A stretch of 64,000 nucleotides of DNA from Tribonema minus (taxonomy: Eukaryota; Sar; Xanthophyceae; Tribonematales; Tribonemataceae): positions 898,501 through 962,500 of the forward strand of contig JAFCMP010000379.1 of the NCBI GenBank assembly GCA_017506865.1, read 5' to 3'. The position numbers and the translations under genes are program-made. Shown here in pieces: positions 32,714 to 43,987 of this stretch; position 1 is the stretch's first letter; every line of letters starts with the position of its first letter. Under the pieces are notes generated by a model. The model worked only from the letters and a program-made list of their open reading frames with translations. It made no database searches and was not told where the DNA came from.

Positions 32714-33860
32714 ATGACGCCCACCCAGCAGATAAGCAAGGTGCTGCTCAACATGGCGCACACGCGACTGCTGCCCAAGGAGGGGTGGGGTCTGTGCCGC
32801 CAACTCGCCAACATCAAGCCTCCACTCACGGCGCGTGTGGACGCTGACAGCAGCATGAGTCGGCTCGCCCACATCCTCCGTCTTCCTACGCTGGAGCGCC
32901 TGTACCTGGAAGGCGTATCCCCGGGTGCTTCGGTGCAAGCATCAACCAGTCTGCGGTACCTCAAGCTGGAGCGGGTCACAGGGCACCTTCATCACCTGCC
33001 GCATCACCTCGACACGCTGACGCTTTGGAGGTGCTCTGTCACCGACGATCGCTCCAGGTTCCCGCCGCAACTGCGGAAGCTCACCATTCTCGGAGGGACG
33101 CTGGGTCCGCGTCTCACGCTGCCGCAGTCGCTAGAGGAGCTGAGATGCTGCGTGTGCTCCTTCGACTTTGAGTGCACGCATGGCACCGTACAGCAGTTCC
33201 CGATTCTGCCCGCAGGGCTGCGCAGTCTGTCGTTGGAGGACATGACGCTCCTCAGAGGCGATGCCATCAGCCTGGGCAACCTGCCACCTGCGATGCAATC
33301 GCTATATCTCAACGACTTTGGCGATACAGACACCACTGTGTGGTTTGCGACCGCCGCAGTCGTCGCTGCGTAGTATGCACATTGGCGTAAACGTCGGCGG
33401 ACCCTACCTTCTGCCGCACGGACTCAGGAAGCTGAACATTGACCCGCACGGTCACCCACTGCCGCAGCTTCCACTCACACTGCGGTACCTGCACCTCCGT
33501 AAATTTGACTTTGGTCAAGACATTGAGTTGCCGGAAGGTCTGCGGTCGCTGCTGCTGTGCTCCATCAAGCGCTATCTCGCCGCAGGCTGCCGCATGCCTG
33601 CGCTGCCCACCCACCTGTCTCAGCTGGTGTGCTGGGTCGAGGATGACGGTGCTGCCGGCACGCCGACGCTGAGCGTGCGCGCACTGCCCCCCAACATCGA
33701 GGTTCTGCAGCTCCAGGGTGTGCGTCTGTGCTGCGCCGTGCCAGCCACTGTGCGCAGCCTCCGCATGGGCGACACCCTGGAGCTCGGGGTGGTCTATGAC
33801 AGCGGACGCAGCCCCACCAATGTGGTGGAGGGCGCACGGGACGCCGACATTTATCAGTAG
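32714..33860 (+). pseudogene. FNIP/LRR-type repeat protein with +1 frameshift
   Basis: From the ATG at 32714 (MTPTQQISKVLL) the frame encodes LRR/FNIP-like units with the pattern LPxxLRxLxL: FPPQLRKLTIL, LPQSLEELRC, LPAGLRSLSL, LPPAMQSLYL. It stops at 33373. The +1 frame, starting near 33345, continues the same pattern (PPQSSLRSMHIG, LPHGLRKLNI, LPLTLRYLHL, LPEGLRSLLL, LPPNIEVLQL) to a stop at 33860. One small indel near 33345 explains both halves. FNIP repeats are common in amoebae and giant viruses. A polyadenylation signal follows. Whether the frameshift is real or a sequencing error cannot be told. Confidence 0.7.
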
Positions 33861-33950
33861 CAGTCGCGCGGAGCCTGGCGTAACGGCGCGACGATGCACA
33901 TGGCGCAAAGTTCAGGTGCACTGCCGCATCTGATGGCACTGCAGTGAACG

Positions 33951-33956
33951 AATAAA
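33951..33956 (+). terminator. AATAAA polyadenylation signal
   Basis: AATAAA lies 91 bp after the stop of the FNIP/LRR gene. Position and sequence fit a poly(A) signal. Confidence 0.35.
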
Positions 33957-34369
33957 TACAGTGCTTGATGCAAGCGAATGCGGCGTACCATGTTGTCCTT
34001 TGTGTGCGGCGTTGTGTGTCGGCGGCAGCATACTGCGCCGCATGGCTAAGTCATGCGTGACGTGTTGCGGCATGGCGCAAAGCGAATGGTATACTGTGTG
34101 CGAGCAGCTGCGTCTCTGAACTCCGCATTTCGGCCAGATAGCACGCAGTTCGCTCCTGAACTCCGCATGAATGTAGTACGCCACTTTTCTGGTCATTATG
34201 ATCAAAATTGCTACAAACTTGCCTGGAATTTGGGTGTTGCAACCCGCGATCTACGAGGGTACCAACGTCCTGATGAGCAGGGACCGCATTGCGCGGCTCG
34301 ACGACATCCTGACAAGTCGTTCGACCTCAACGGCCTGAGCCAATGGCATTACATGGCATACAGTATCAG

Positions 34370-34697
34370 TATACATTTGTCACGCAAGCCGGCATGCTCA
34401 AATACATTAAAGTGGTGCGCCAGCTCGTACACAGGCAGTGTGCAACATGACGTGATGCACAATGGCATGTGATGTGGCTTAAATGTATTTTTGAACGTGA
34501 CAAAGTCAAGAAGTGGGGGCCGGCTCCACTTCTTGTAGGCGCGGCGTGTCGTGCCTGCGCAGCCCGAAGCAGGAATTTTGACGAATGGGGCCGGCAGTCG
34601 TCCGGACTTTGCGGTAAACGAGGAACGCCTGAGTAAACGCCGCAGCTAACAAAATCACATTAAGCGCTATGAGCAGCTTGCCGATGGCGTTCTGGCT
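34370..34697. repeat. segment duplicated at 39655-39990
   Basis: Covers the 3' flank and last ~60 codons of the beta-helix surface-protein gene. Ordered matches include ATACATTTGTCA, GTGGCTTAAATGT, GAACGTGACA, CAAGAAGTGGGGGCCGGC and the coding end. Confidence 0.85.
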
Positions 34698-37600
34698 GTA
34701 CTCGTCGACGTACTTTACCTGTATCAACAGCGAAGTGAACATGCTCGCCGCGATAATACCGTAGCCGAGTCTGTACAAGAACTCCTCGCCCGTCTCCTCG
34801 TGAGGTCGGACGGACTCGTACACCATGCCCGCCAACACAGCGAAGACGCACGCCATCGCTGTTTGTCCCGCTGTGCCGGGCATGATGAAGACGAGCAGGC
34901 CGGCGAGAAGCAGCCGTCGCAAGCATTCCGCACACTCCCAATAGCAAGCGTGAGGTGAGTAGGGCTTGCGCAGGAAGGAAGTCGCGGATGCCAGCGCAGA
35001 GCGCTCGCGGACGTCGGCGGCGCCCAGCCTTATCATCCAGGCGAATATCGCAGGGATGCCGAGCGGGTACATCAGCAACATGATCGCGGCATAGGTGACG
35101 TACGCCGTGTGTTCCGGCGTGCGGCACTGGATCGTGTAGTCCGCGCGGAGGTACCACGTGCCGTCGGGGCCGTCGTACTCGAGGTAGTCGCATGCAAAGG
35201 TCTGGAAAATCGTCAGGGAGACGCCCGAGTAGACGAGGAAGGCGAACACCAGCAGAACGTGCAAGTCCTTCTCGCACACGCGCTGCAGTTTGGCGCCGGC
35301 GGATCGCGGTTTGCACAGGCGGTACGCCCGCGGAGCGAGGATGACTCCGGCTATACCCAGCGGGACGAGCGTTGTCAGGAGCAGTCTTTGGTAGAAGCTG
35401 AGGTGCAGGACGCACCCAGGAGAAGTCAGCCACCGCAGGTCCAGCGAGATCAGGTCCATGACCTGCAGGAAGTCTAGGTACTGCAGCGGCAGGGCGACGC
35501 CGGTGATGCTGACGAACTGGGTTAGGATCTGCATCACGATGACGGGGGTCCGCAGGTGTCGCGCGAGGATCACGCAGGCGCGCGCAAGCTTCAGCGTGCC
35601 GCTCGTGGCTGCGAAGGTGCTCGTGGCGTCGGCGCCTTCCCCCAGTCCCGATGCTGCCGCAAACAGGACCCAAAGACCCAATGCGACGACGGCGATGAGG
35701 ACCACCACGCCGACGACGACGGCGCCCGCGACGCCAGCCGTGCATTTTACGCACTTGAAGCCGGTCACAGCCGCGTAGCCGTCAGCGCACACGGCGCAGT
35801 CTGCGAGCGATCGACGAGAGACCGAGTGAGGTACGGCACGATGACAGCCGCAACATCAGTCGGCGCCACTCACATGGTCCCTGATATCCCGCAGCGCAGT
35901 ACGCGTCCGATGACCAGGCTCCTGACTCCAGCCTCCACACTCCAGACTCCTGAGTCCATGATCCGGTCGACGAGACGCCCGTGCCGCCTTCACAAGCTCG
36001 TCGATTAGGACACGCCCTGACGTTGCTGGGAACCATGGTGTCGTTCTCTCTCCAGTAGCCCGACGATAGCGGCAGGGTCGCAAGTGTCGCACCGACGGCG
36101 GTGCAATTCACCGCGTCCATCGTGCACGGCACGCATGCGGGCCCGGTTACGTCTGTTGTGATGTACGTGCCGGTACCGCAGCATGGCCTGTATATGACAA
36201 AGAGCATGTGAAATGTGACTTACGTGCATTGACGTGGTTGCAGCAGGTGAATACTGCAGTACTCACCAGTTGGCATTGAATCCAGAATTCGCGTCGACGC
36301 ACGACGACCCAACGCCGGTATGGATCCCGCCGGCATAGCAACAGTGCGCACTGTTGCCCTCGAATACCGAGTCGGCGTCCACGTCGATGGTCAAGGTGTC
36401 GTGTTCTCCGACCTGAAGGATGGCGCCGCCCCCGCCGGCCAACGCAGAATTATCGGAGAAAACACACTGGCTCACGTTGAAATTGTGAAGCTCCTGCTGA
36501 ATGGCGATCGCGCCTCCGCGAGCAGCCTTGTTGCCCTCGAATGTGCAGTTCAAAAGCTGGCCGATCACTGTATAAACTGGTATTTCAGTCAATGTAAAAG
36601 TGGAGGATGAGGTTGCTGAAGTCGTCGAGCTCAGGGAGGAGCCTGAGGTTGCTGTACCCGGCAACCAGCTGGAAGTGAGGCTTGATCCTGATGATTGCTG
36701 GACCGGAATTGAGATCAGTAGGATACCACCACCTGGTCCGCCTTGTGCGCCTGCACAGCAACACCGCAATATCGTCAATCATTGTGAGGCTGTCTTATGG
36801 TCGCTGCAATCATGTCGCAGACATCCTGACATTACCTGCAGCGTTGCCGGTGAACCTCGAGTTTGTCACATTCAGGATGCCGGTGGTAATGGCGATCGCT
36901 GCGCCCCCACCTGCAATTGCAGATCAACAGTACGACTGAGAAGCGATACGTATGGCGAATCTTAGGATATATAACGCAAAGTTTGGCACTCGGCAAAGGT
37001 GTTTCAGCTTTGAGGACGGCTGGGAGCGCGCCGACCTCCTGCACAAACGGCGTTGCACGCGCACAGCACCAACCTGCCGTATTGTTGATGAAATCGGAGT
37101 CAGCCAGCATCAGCTTCCCGTTATCGAGATACAGCCCGCCTCCGGCCATACCTGTGAAATACACAGTGACCGCGTGGATAAGGCTCATCAACTTTGTCCG
37201 AGAGCAATGAAGCCACCGTCGTTGCATGAATGCACACACAAAAATGTGGTCGACTGCACCGATCTCACCTGCTTTGTTTCCCTGAACAGTCGAGTTCATC
37301 ACAGACGAGTATGAGAAATAACCTGCACAAATAGCGCCACCTTTGCTCCCTGCACAATGCGCACAGGGCATGAGTACGGTGCGAGGTTTGTCAGATATAA
37401 CCGTGGCAACGAGTGACTTCAGAACCAGCCACCAAAGCGCGTGATATGAAACACTTCGTGATCGGACAACACAGATTGGCAGCTGCGATGAAACCTGCGC
37501 TACACACGTAATGATTGGACACGTAGATTGGCATACACCGATTGCGCGCATTGACTTACCTGCTGAATTGTCGGCAAAAGTAGACTCCGCAAAGACGGCG

Positions 37601-38634
37601 TCGCCATTAGCAAACACGGCTCCTCCCGAATCTGTGGCGCAGGCAAAGCATGCTTTTCAGCTGCACAAGCACGTGGGTTACCGTAGCACATGTACAAATG
37701 ACGGGCTCGTGACACACGGGGCGCAGTCGGAACGCAGTCGTCCAGCTGAGGCTCGAGCCGTATCCTCTAATGAGGTAGCGACAACGACACAATGCGGCGC
37801 ATGGCTCCAGGGCTTCCCCCCTGCTGCCGCAAGCGCCGTGCAAAACGTCACCGGCACGAAGTTTATGCGAAAGTCATCAAGCATGCATTGTCAAATACTC
37901 ATGCGCCAAAATGATGTGCAAAGAAGTGAGCGAGCAATTTTTTTTTCTGACGCCATGTTATTGTACTCACGTGTTGCTCGATTACCAGAAAATGTCGAGG
38001 CTCGCACGATGGCCGTACCCGCCTCGATGTCTATGGCTCCACCATAGGAAGCCGTGTTGGTCCTGAAAGTCGAATTTATCAATATCATACTTTCATATTG
38101 GTGGTATATGGCACCCCCGGTGCCATCACCAACATAGTTGTCGATGAACGTCGACCCACGCGCGACCACGACGCCGCCTTTGTTGTAAAGTGCGCCTCCG
38201 CCGCTGTAAGCTGTATTGTTCGTTAAGAGGCAAGACTGCAGGGTCAGGTGCCCGTTCTTGCCAACGAGGACTGCCCCTCCTCGGGTATAATTGCCATTCG
38301 TCAGGTGCATGCTGTCGAGCGTGACATTGGCACTTGTAGAGACGGCCATCAACCGATTGCCGCCTCCACCTCTCATGACACTGGCAGGTGCGGTTCCACT
38401 CATGCGCAATGCAGTTCCATTCCCCACAACGATCTGCTGCCGGATCGTCACGTCGCCTCGCCATGTCACATTAATGGTCGCGTCGGGACAAGCTGCTGCG
38501 GTCGTCAAGGCGCCAGCGCTCTCGGGCCCGTCCACTACAAAGTGCAGAAACGCCTTCTGGCACTCATGAGGATCTGCTCTCGCGCCTACCGCAATGAGCA
38601 CTCCTATCAGCCACGCCCTCACCCCACAGGCCAT
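34506..38634 (-). CDS. Pmp-like beta-helix surface protein with multi-TM C-terminus (8 exons)
   Basis: Exons 38634-37971, 37631-37560, 37349-37269, 37151-37074, 36910-36836, 36750-36267, 36187-35874 and 35800-34506. All phases agree and the sum is 3,063 nt (1,020 residues). The N terminus MACGVRAWLIGVLIAVGARA is a signal peptide. It is followed by parallel beta-helix repeats of the polymorphic-membrane-protein kind (GGAV..STF.DNSA, GGGLYLDNGKL). The four small exons are each a multiple of 3 nt, phase 1-1, and each encodes one repeat. Next comes a Cys-rich GTGTY..CVPC..GYWR..GY.GPYCAVCADGY module, then about seven to eight TM segments starting AGAVVVGVVVLIAVVALGLW. Related proteins are widespread in algae and oomycetes; adhesion or sensing is inferred. 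The C-terminus ends EVEPAPTS. Confidence 0.88.
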
Positions 38635-38692
38635 GGCGCCTCGAGTACACGCTGCCCACCAATTCAGCGAGTGAAATTTCTGAAAGGTCCGC

Positions 38693-38710
38693 TAGGGTTA
38701 GGGTTCGCGA
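38693..38710 (-). promoter_or_regulatory. telomere-like motif upstream of the surface-protein gene
   Basis: On the minus strand GCGAACCCTAACCCTA lies about 60-75 bp before the ATG at 38634. It has the same core and orientation as upstream of the NLR genes. Confidence 0.45.
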
Positions 38711-38714
38711 ACGA

Positions 38715-39653
38715 TGAAACCTACCGAAAGTGCGCGACGCAAGTGACACGCACGATAAGTACTTTTTTTTTGCAGGCAAATGACCATGCACGCTGTACAA
38801 TGCGCGCCACGCGTCGATCACCTCGAGCATCGGGGCCAGGCTCTGCAGCTCCTCAAGTTTTTCATGCACTTGCTGCGGGGAGAGCCTTCCCTGAAGCTGC
38901 CCGTACACGCTGTGAATCCCTTCCAGCTCGGCGACCGAGGGCGTATACTGGACACCCAGCGCGCCCAGCTGCGGCCACCACATGGTCTCGCAGCCGGGGC
39001 GGACGACCTGCATGCCCTCTAGGTCATACATCGTAGCGACGCGCTGCGTGATCTGAGCCTTGAAGTGGCGCTCAAGCGTATCGCCTGCGTAACAGGTGCG
39101 AGTCCCGTTGGTCTCGTTGACCACGCTCACAATGTCTTCGGGATTCTGGATACACTCGCCGATGACGTCGTCCCAGTAACCAACGCCGCGCTGCCCCGCC
39201 GCGTCGACGAACTGGTTGCAGGACCTGTGGTCGTCGTCGGCCTCGTCGTACACTCTGAGCTGCAATCGCGGCCGCGTCGGAGGGCTGCACGCTCTCCGTG
39301 CGGGCCTCCCGCGCCGCCGCTACTCTTGTGTACAGCGACCAAAGCTGTAATGCGACGACGGCGACGCGCATGTCGGGAGCGGGCTGACACCTAGGTGTCG
39401 CGACAACTAACATTGCAAATTCGATGACGGTGCTCGCACCGCGCTTGACCACGTGCGCCGTGCGATCCGTGAGGGGACCGATGTCCTGATTTGCGGCGAC
39501 CGCATCGTGCAGTTCGACGATATCCAGACGCTGCCTCCCGAAGCGCTTCATTCCCGCGACGAGCTCGTGCGCACGCAGGTGTAGAGCACCGTTCGACCTT
39601 GCCATGACATGGAGACCAGCATCAACATTGTCATTTGGAGCTGGTAGGTTCAT
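38715..39653 (-). CDS. unrecognised protein, two frames to be joined
   Basis: The upstream frame (from 39653) reads MARSNGALHLRAHELVAG..LDIVELHDAV and a hydrophobic IEFAMLVVATPRC..VAVVALQLWSLY stretch. Near 39265 the coding character moves to another frame: LRVYDEADDDHRSC, RPGCETMWWPQLGALGV, YTPSVAELEGIHSVYGQLQG, LEELQSLAPMLEVIDAWRAL. This continues to about 38760. A GATTGCAG|CTC acceptor-like site at the switch allows an intron, but no convincing donor was fixed, so a frameshift is equally possible. No family recognised. It is on the same strand as the surface-protein gene and just upstream of it. Confidence 0.45.
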
Positions 39654-39654
39654 T

Positions 39655-39990
39655 TACAAAATACATTTGTCATGCAAGCTGGTATGGCCAAATGCATTCG
39701 CGAGCTCACACACGCAGCTTACGGCATTAACGCAACGCACAGTGTTACACCTTTGTGGCTTAAATGTGGTTATTGAACGTGACAGAATCAAGAAGTGGGG
39801 GCCGGCTCCACTTCTTGCAGGCGCGGCGTGTCGTGCCTGCGCAGCCCGAACCAGGAATTTTGACGAAAAGGGCCGGCAGTCGTCCGGACTTTGCGGTAAA
39901 CGAGGAACGCCTGAGTAAACGCTGCGGCTAACAAAATCACATTAAGCGCTATGAGCAGCTTGCCGATGGCGTTCTGGCTGTACTTGCCGG
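39655..39990 (-). pseudogene. orphan 3' end of a second surface-protein gene copy
   Basis: The frame 39990-39788 encodes YSQNAIGKLLIALNVILLAA..EVEPAPTS, the same as the last ~62 codons of the gene at 34506-38634, with the same 3' flank. The match stops abruptly at about 39988. This is either the stump of a tandem copy or a small segmental duplication. Confidence 0.85.
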
Positions 39991-39994
39991 CAAT

Positions 39995-40539
39995 TAATTG
40001 CCGTTGCAAGTATGCTAAGCGTGTGTGTGTTGTGTGTGCGACTTGCGTCAATTATCGCGCGCACATCGCAGCCCGCTACAAGCGTAATGTTACACGCACT
40101 TTCCTACGCGTCGATGGCGTCGCGCGCACATCGCACCCCGCGACAGGCGTCATGTAATATTGCACGGACTTTGCCACGCTTCATTGGCATCGCGCTTTGT
40201 GCGACACGCGTCGCTGGATCACAGACGTGCGCCGCCCTGGTATCGCCGTCGTCGTTGCGCGTTGTCGTCATCGCGCTGTGGTTGTCGTTGAGAGCAGCAT
40301 TGACGTCGACGCCTCGGAACCACCTCTGCACATCTGCGTCCGATGTTCTCGCCATGCCTGAGAGCGTGGTGACACGGCTGCGCACTTTGTAGTGTCGCAC
40401 ACAATGATACTCCGCTCTCAGCTGCTCGCCTTCGGATGAAGCTGTTGTGATGCCTGTGTTCATTCACTGCGTGCGTGCGAAATCCGAGTTGAGGTTGGTA
40501 GTTGAGGTTTTGTCGGTCTCACAGGAGAAGGGTAAAGGC
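39995..40539. other. no gene recognised; promoter region of ankyrin-like gene
   Basis: Contains short GCGCACATCGCA..CCCGC repeats near 40057 and 40128 but no coding. Confidence 0.4.
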
Positions 40540-42594
40540 ATGAGTACAGACGCAATCGTGGCCCTAGTTGAGCGCCAGGTGTGGAGAATCGACGTTGTGT
40601 ACGACCTGATGCCGCTGCGCGGACCGACCTCCGGCGACCGAAAGCTCGGTGAGTCTCCTTGTTGAGGGGACTCAATGCGTCAGCAGGTCTTGCCACAGCC
40701 TGCTTGTGCACAGCATTGACTAATCAAATGAGTCCGGTCTCCTTCCTTCCTTAGATCTGTGAGTCTCCTTGTTGAGGGGACTCAATGCGTCAGCAGCTCT
40801 TGCCACAGCCTGCTTGTGCACAGCATGGACTAAGCATATGAGTCCGGTCTCCTTCCTTCCTTAGATCTGTGAGTCACCTTGTTGAGGACTCAATGCGTCA
40901 GCAGCTCTTGCCGCAGCCTGCTTGTGCACAGCATTGACTAAGCATACGAGTCCGGTCTCCTTCCTTCCTCAGATCTCGAGGCCGCGGAGCGTGACCTGCC
41001 CCTGGTCAAGCAGGAGATCCTTGCCGCCGAGGCGGTGGCCAGGCACTTGCCTGCGCTTGGCATGCGCAGCCAGTGCCTGCGCATGGCCGTGGACAGCTTG
41101 CTGTCACGGCTGAGGCTTACCGAGGAGGCTTGCCGCGACGAGGGCTGCGGTATGGGCAGCAACAGGCGCAAAGCAGCTCACGGAGACTGCATCCTCCAGC
41201 ACCCCGAGATCTGCGAGAAGGTGCTGGCGGCGTTAGGCGGCGGATACTGGGGATTTGTCGCGCCCACAAGCAGGATGCTGCGTGCCGTCTACATGAGGTT
41301 TACGGCGGACGGCGAATGCCTGTTCACGACGTCCGCGCGTGCGGCGCTGCACACGCCGGCCGCATTTCGGTTCGCGCTCGACAACGGCATGGCCCTATCG
41401 GACGAGCGGGTACAGCGCGCGGTCGGCGCTACGGGATCCGTCGAGATGGTCGACATCGCCGCGGCCGCGAACATGCCGCTGGCGTTCCCTGTCTTCCTCG
41501 GGGCATCTCGCACATGCAAGGTGGGGCTCTTGCACCACCTCCGTGTTTGCAGCGCCGTAGAGTTCCACATGAGGCACCTGGTGAGCATGTGCTTCGAAGC
41601 GGCCGAAGGCGGCGACAAGGGGCCCGCCCTCGTATGGCTATCGCAGCAGTTCAGGCCGCTCGGGAAGTGGCCCGCATGGTTGAGCGAGGCGTTGTGCCAC
41701 CTCGCGATAGCGGGCGGCCGTATAGACACCCTCGAATGGCTCTTTGCAGACGGCGCAGAACTGTTCGGGCCCCTTGTAGAGGCTGATCCTGATGTTCACG
41801 AAGAAGCAGACATGTTCATCGACGACTTTACCTTCCCTCGCTCTCTGGTAGATCATGCACTGCGCAAAGGACAGGACGACATGGTACATTTCCTTATAGC
41901 AAACGCCCAAGAGTTCACGGACAGAAGCTGTCAGTATGCAGTGATGTCCAGGAGCACGGCGATGCTCGAGCTTCTCCAGACATACGCCGTTCCATATGAC
42001 GATGACTCGATGAAGGAGGGTCTGCGGACCTCAGCGAGCGTAGATACTGTCAAGTGGCTGGTAAAGGCAGGTGTGTGGGACTGGTCGGATGATGAGAAGC
42101 GCGACGCGTACCTCTCCTTTGTGATTTGTAGGGTGCATCGCGCTGAGCGAGCAGTGTCAGTCGTCAAATGGATGCTGTCAAACGGCGCCCGTTGGCCCGA
42201 CCTCAGCCGGCTCGTCGAACAGAACAGGGTGTGCGCGCGCCGAGTGGAGGAGGTCGTGCGGCTCGGATGCCCGTTCGGCGCCGGCTGGACTTCTGCCACT
42301 TGCGAGCTGTTAGTGGCCAACGCCGTCAGCCCGGACTGTCACGTGCACATTGAGAACATACACGGTCTGGCGTGCCCGTGCATGTGTACAATCAATGCAC
42401 CTCCACCTGTACTCTACCGGTCCGGTCTCATGCGTCTCCATCGCATCGCTCGCACTGCACGCTCTCTCCACGTGTCTCGCTTGCGTGCCATGGCGCCATC
42501 AGCAAGTTCTCACAGTTCATGCATTGCAAGTACTACCGCAAACATTGCAAGCGCGAGCACGAAATCTGCGCAAGATATAACAGTGGTGTACTGA
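40540..42594 (+). CDS. ankyrin-like repeat protein (2 exons)
   Basis: Exon 1 is 40540-40648 (MSTDAIVALVERQVWRIDVV) and exon 2 runs from 40973. The phase-1 junction makes KLD-LEAAERDLPLVKQEIL, matching the paralogue at 28922. The body holds diverged ankyrin-like repeats: FRFALDNGMALSDERVQRAV, DIAAAANMPLAFPV, LHHLRVCSAV, LEWLFADGAELFGP, LVDHALRKGQDDMVHFL, VKWLVKAGVWDW, VKWMLSNGARWPD. This style of ankyrin repeat is abundant in brown-algal and giant-virus genomes; the function is unknown, probably protein binding. The frame stops at 42594. The last ~70 codons are compositionally different, so the true exon may end earlier and splice to a block at 42611. The first intron is a three-copy tandem repeat. 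Confidence 0.78.
40649..40972 (+). repeat. tandemly triplicated intron of the ankyrin-like gene
   Basis: Three units of about 110, 110 and 104 bp. Each begins GTGAGTC, contains TTGTTGAG..GACTCAATGCGTCAGCAG..CTGCTTGTGCACAGCAT, and ends TCCGGTCTCCTTCCTTCCT(T/C)AG. Between units only ATCT remains, followed at once by the next GTGAGT. Every unit therefore has its own donor and acceptor. The paralogue at 28922 has a single 91-bp intron here. Confidence 0.93.
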
Positions 42595-42610
42595 GTACAG
42601 CCGGTACGCC

Positions 42611-42680
42611 GGAGATCGCTTGCAACACTCTGCTGAGGGCGTTGATGAAGTGCCAGCATGACCTCGGCGAAGCGAGACAG
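42611..42680 (+). CDS. exon fragment cut off at the Fanzor A boundary
   Basis: The plus strand reads TPEIACNTLLRALMKCQHDL then GEARQ. The same exon occurs at about 53014-53196, where it continues with a further ~35 codons. Here the similarity ends exactly after CAG at 42680, where the minus-strand Fanzor A sequence begins. This suggests that insertion or deletion broke the exon. Confidence 0.5.
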
Positions 42681-43940
42681 CTCCGGCGGCGCGCTTCCTT
42701 ATGCCGCCGCGGAGAGACGGCAGCTCGTCGTTGACGGCGCGCCATGTCTCGCCGCGGCGCGCGCGGAGGTCCGCCGCGGCGCCGCGGATCTGCGACATCA
42801 CGTCGAGGCAGAGGGAGGGGAAGATCTTCTTGTTGGTGCAGAACTCGCGCAGCTGCCCGTCGCCGCCGTCGTCTTCGCCGTCTTCGCCGTCACAGTTGTC
42901 GGCGCGACTCATGTCGGCAGCCGTCGCATCCCTGAAGTACGCGAACCTCTCCCTGTATGCTGTCGCCATCGGCACGAGGCGGTCGCGCCACACGGGAGCC
43001 AGAGGTACTTTGGCCTTCGTGCGCGGCCTCGTGAGGAAGTCCTCGAACTTGTCGTTCGCCGCGGCGTCGTCGCGGAAGAACGTCGCCAGGAACAGGCAGT
43101 GACCCGCAGACTTGACGGCCTTGTCGAAGCCGCAGTCGCCGCGGCGGTCCCACATCGCCAGCTCCGTCTCGACGGCCATGTGCGCCTCGAGGCGCTGCTG
43201 GAACTCGCCGCTGACGTGCTTCTCCGCGGCCTTCACGATGCTCAGGCCCACGGCGTCGCGACAGCGCCCGTTGAAGCCGTTCTGGATGCGACTCAGCACG
43301 GCGGCGCTGACGCCGTGCTGCGCTATGTAGGGCTCGATGTGCGGGTCGTCGACCACATCGGTGTTGCTGTGGAAGGGGAGCCGCGCCATGCGCGTGAAGA
43401 CCTGGCAGATGTATTTGGGGTTGAGCAGATCGAGAAACGTGGGGTCCACCTCGGCCTTGTAGTTCAAATAGATGGTGACGAGGTGAGTGAGGATGCCGAG
43501 AGAGTCGCTGGCCTCGACGATGGCTCTCTTCAGCGCGGCCGTGACACGGTGGTCAGCGTGCCTTTCGTGCAGTATGTTGTCTAGGGCGACGGGTATCGTC
43601 CTGTTGCGGACGAAGAGGGGAGGGGAGGAGGGCGCCTTGAACTCCGCGAGGTCCTTCATCGGCTTCTCCTCCTTCTTGACCCTTTTTCCTTTGCTCATTT
43701 TCCGTTTCTTCCGCGCGGGGGGGGCTCCGTCATCGCCATGGCGGCCACTGTTGTTAGTCTGCGAAGAAAGACGGTGGAAGTGTGGTGAATATCCATCTGA
43801 ACGGTGCGATTCTGCTGAAGGTGGCGCTCGCTCACCTGAGATACTGCCACGGGTGGAGTGGCCCAGACGTTCGCCTGGCGAGGCTTGCCTCTCCTCCGTC
43901 TCGACTTCTTCACGTCCGGAGGCTCATCTTCAGAGCTCAT
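42681..43940 (-). pseudogene. Fanzor-like gene A, N-terminal part, 3' truncated
   Basis: Exon 1 is 43940-43836 (MSSEDEPPDVKKSRRRRGKP) and a 77-bp intron (GTGAGC..TTCGCAG, phase 0) leads to exon 2 from 43758, giving TNNSGRHGDDGAPPARKKRK then MSKGKRVKKEEKP. The basic KKRK stretches are likely nuclear-localisation signals. The following ~330 residues are helical, with a block (ALDNILHERHADHRVTAALK) that lines up loosely with the pre-RuvC region of Fanzor B (RLDKVLLPTNGEAVGARLKE). The identification rests mainly on position: 47 nt after the IS4 transposase stop, exactly as in unit B. No RuvC motif is present because the coding sequence ends at about 42681, against the broken exon. Non-functional as a nuclease if so. 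Confidence 0.55.
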
Positions 43941-43987
43941 TCGAGAGGAGTGGCCACAAATTGGCCCCGCCGGAGCTGAATTCCTCC

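Noticed and set aside
37678..37884. Extra exon of the surface-protein gene in intron 1
   Set aside because: Open frame with acceptor-like site, but the gene is complete and in phase without it and the peptide lacks the repeat pattern.
38693..38710. Chromosome end or interstitial telomere
   Set aside because: Only two to three units, recurring at several gene starts; better explained as a promoter motif.
42658..43584. Plus-strand 308-codon frame opposite Fanzor A
   Set aside because: Antisense shadow; the minus strand has a phase-0 intron, basic nuclear-localisation signals and the conserved 47-nt link to the transposase.
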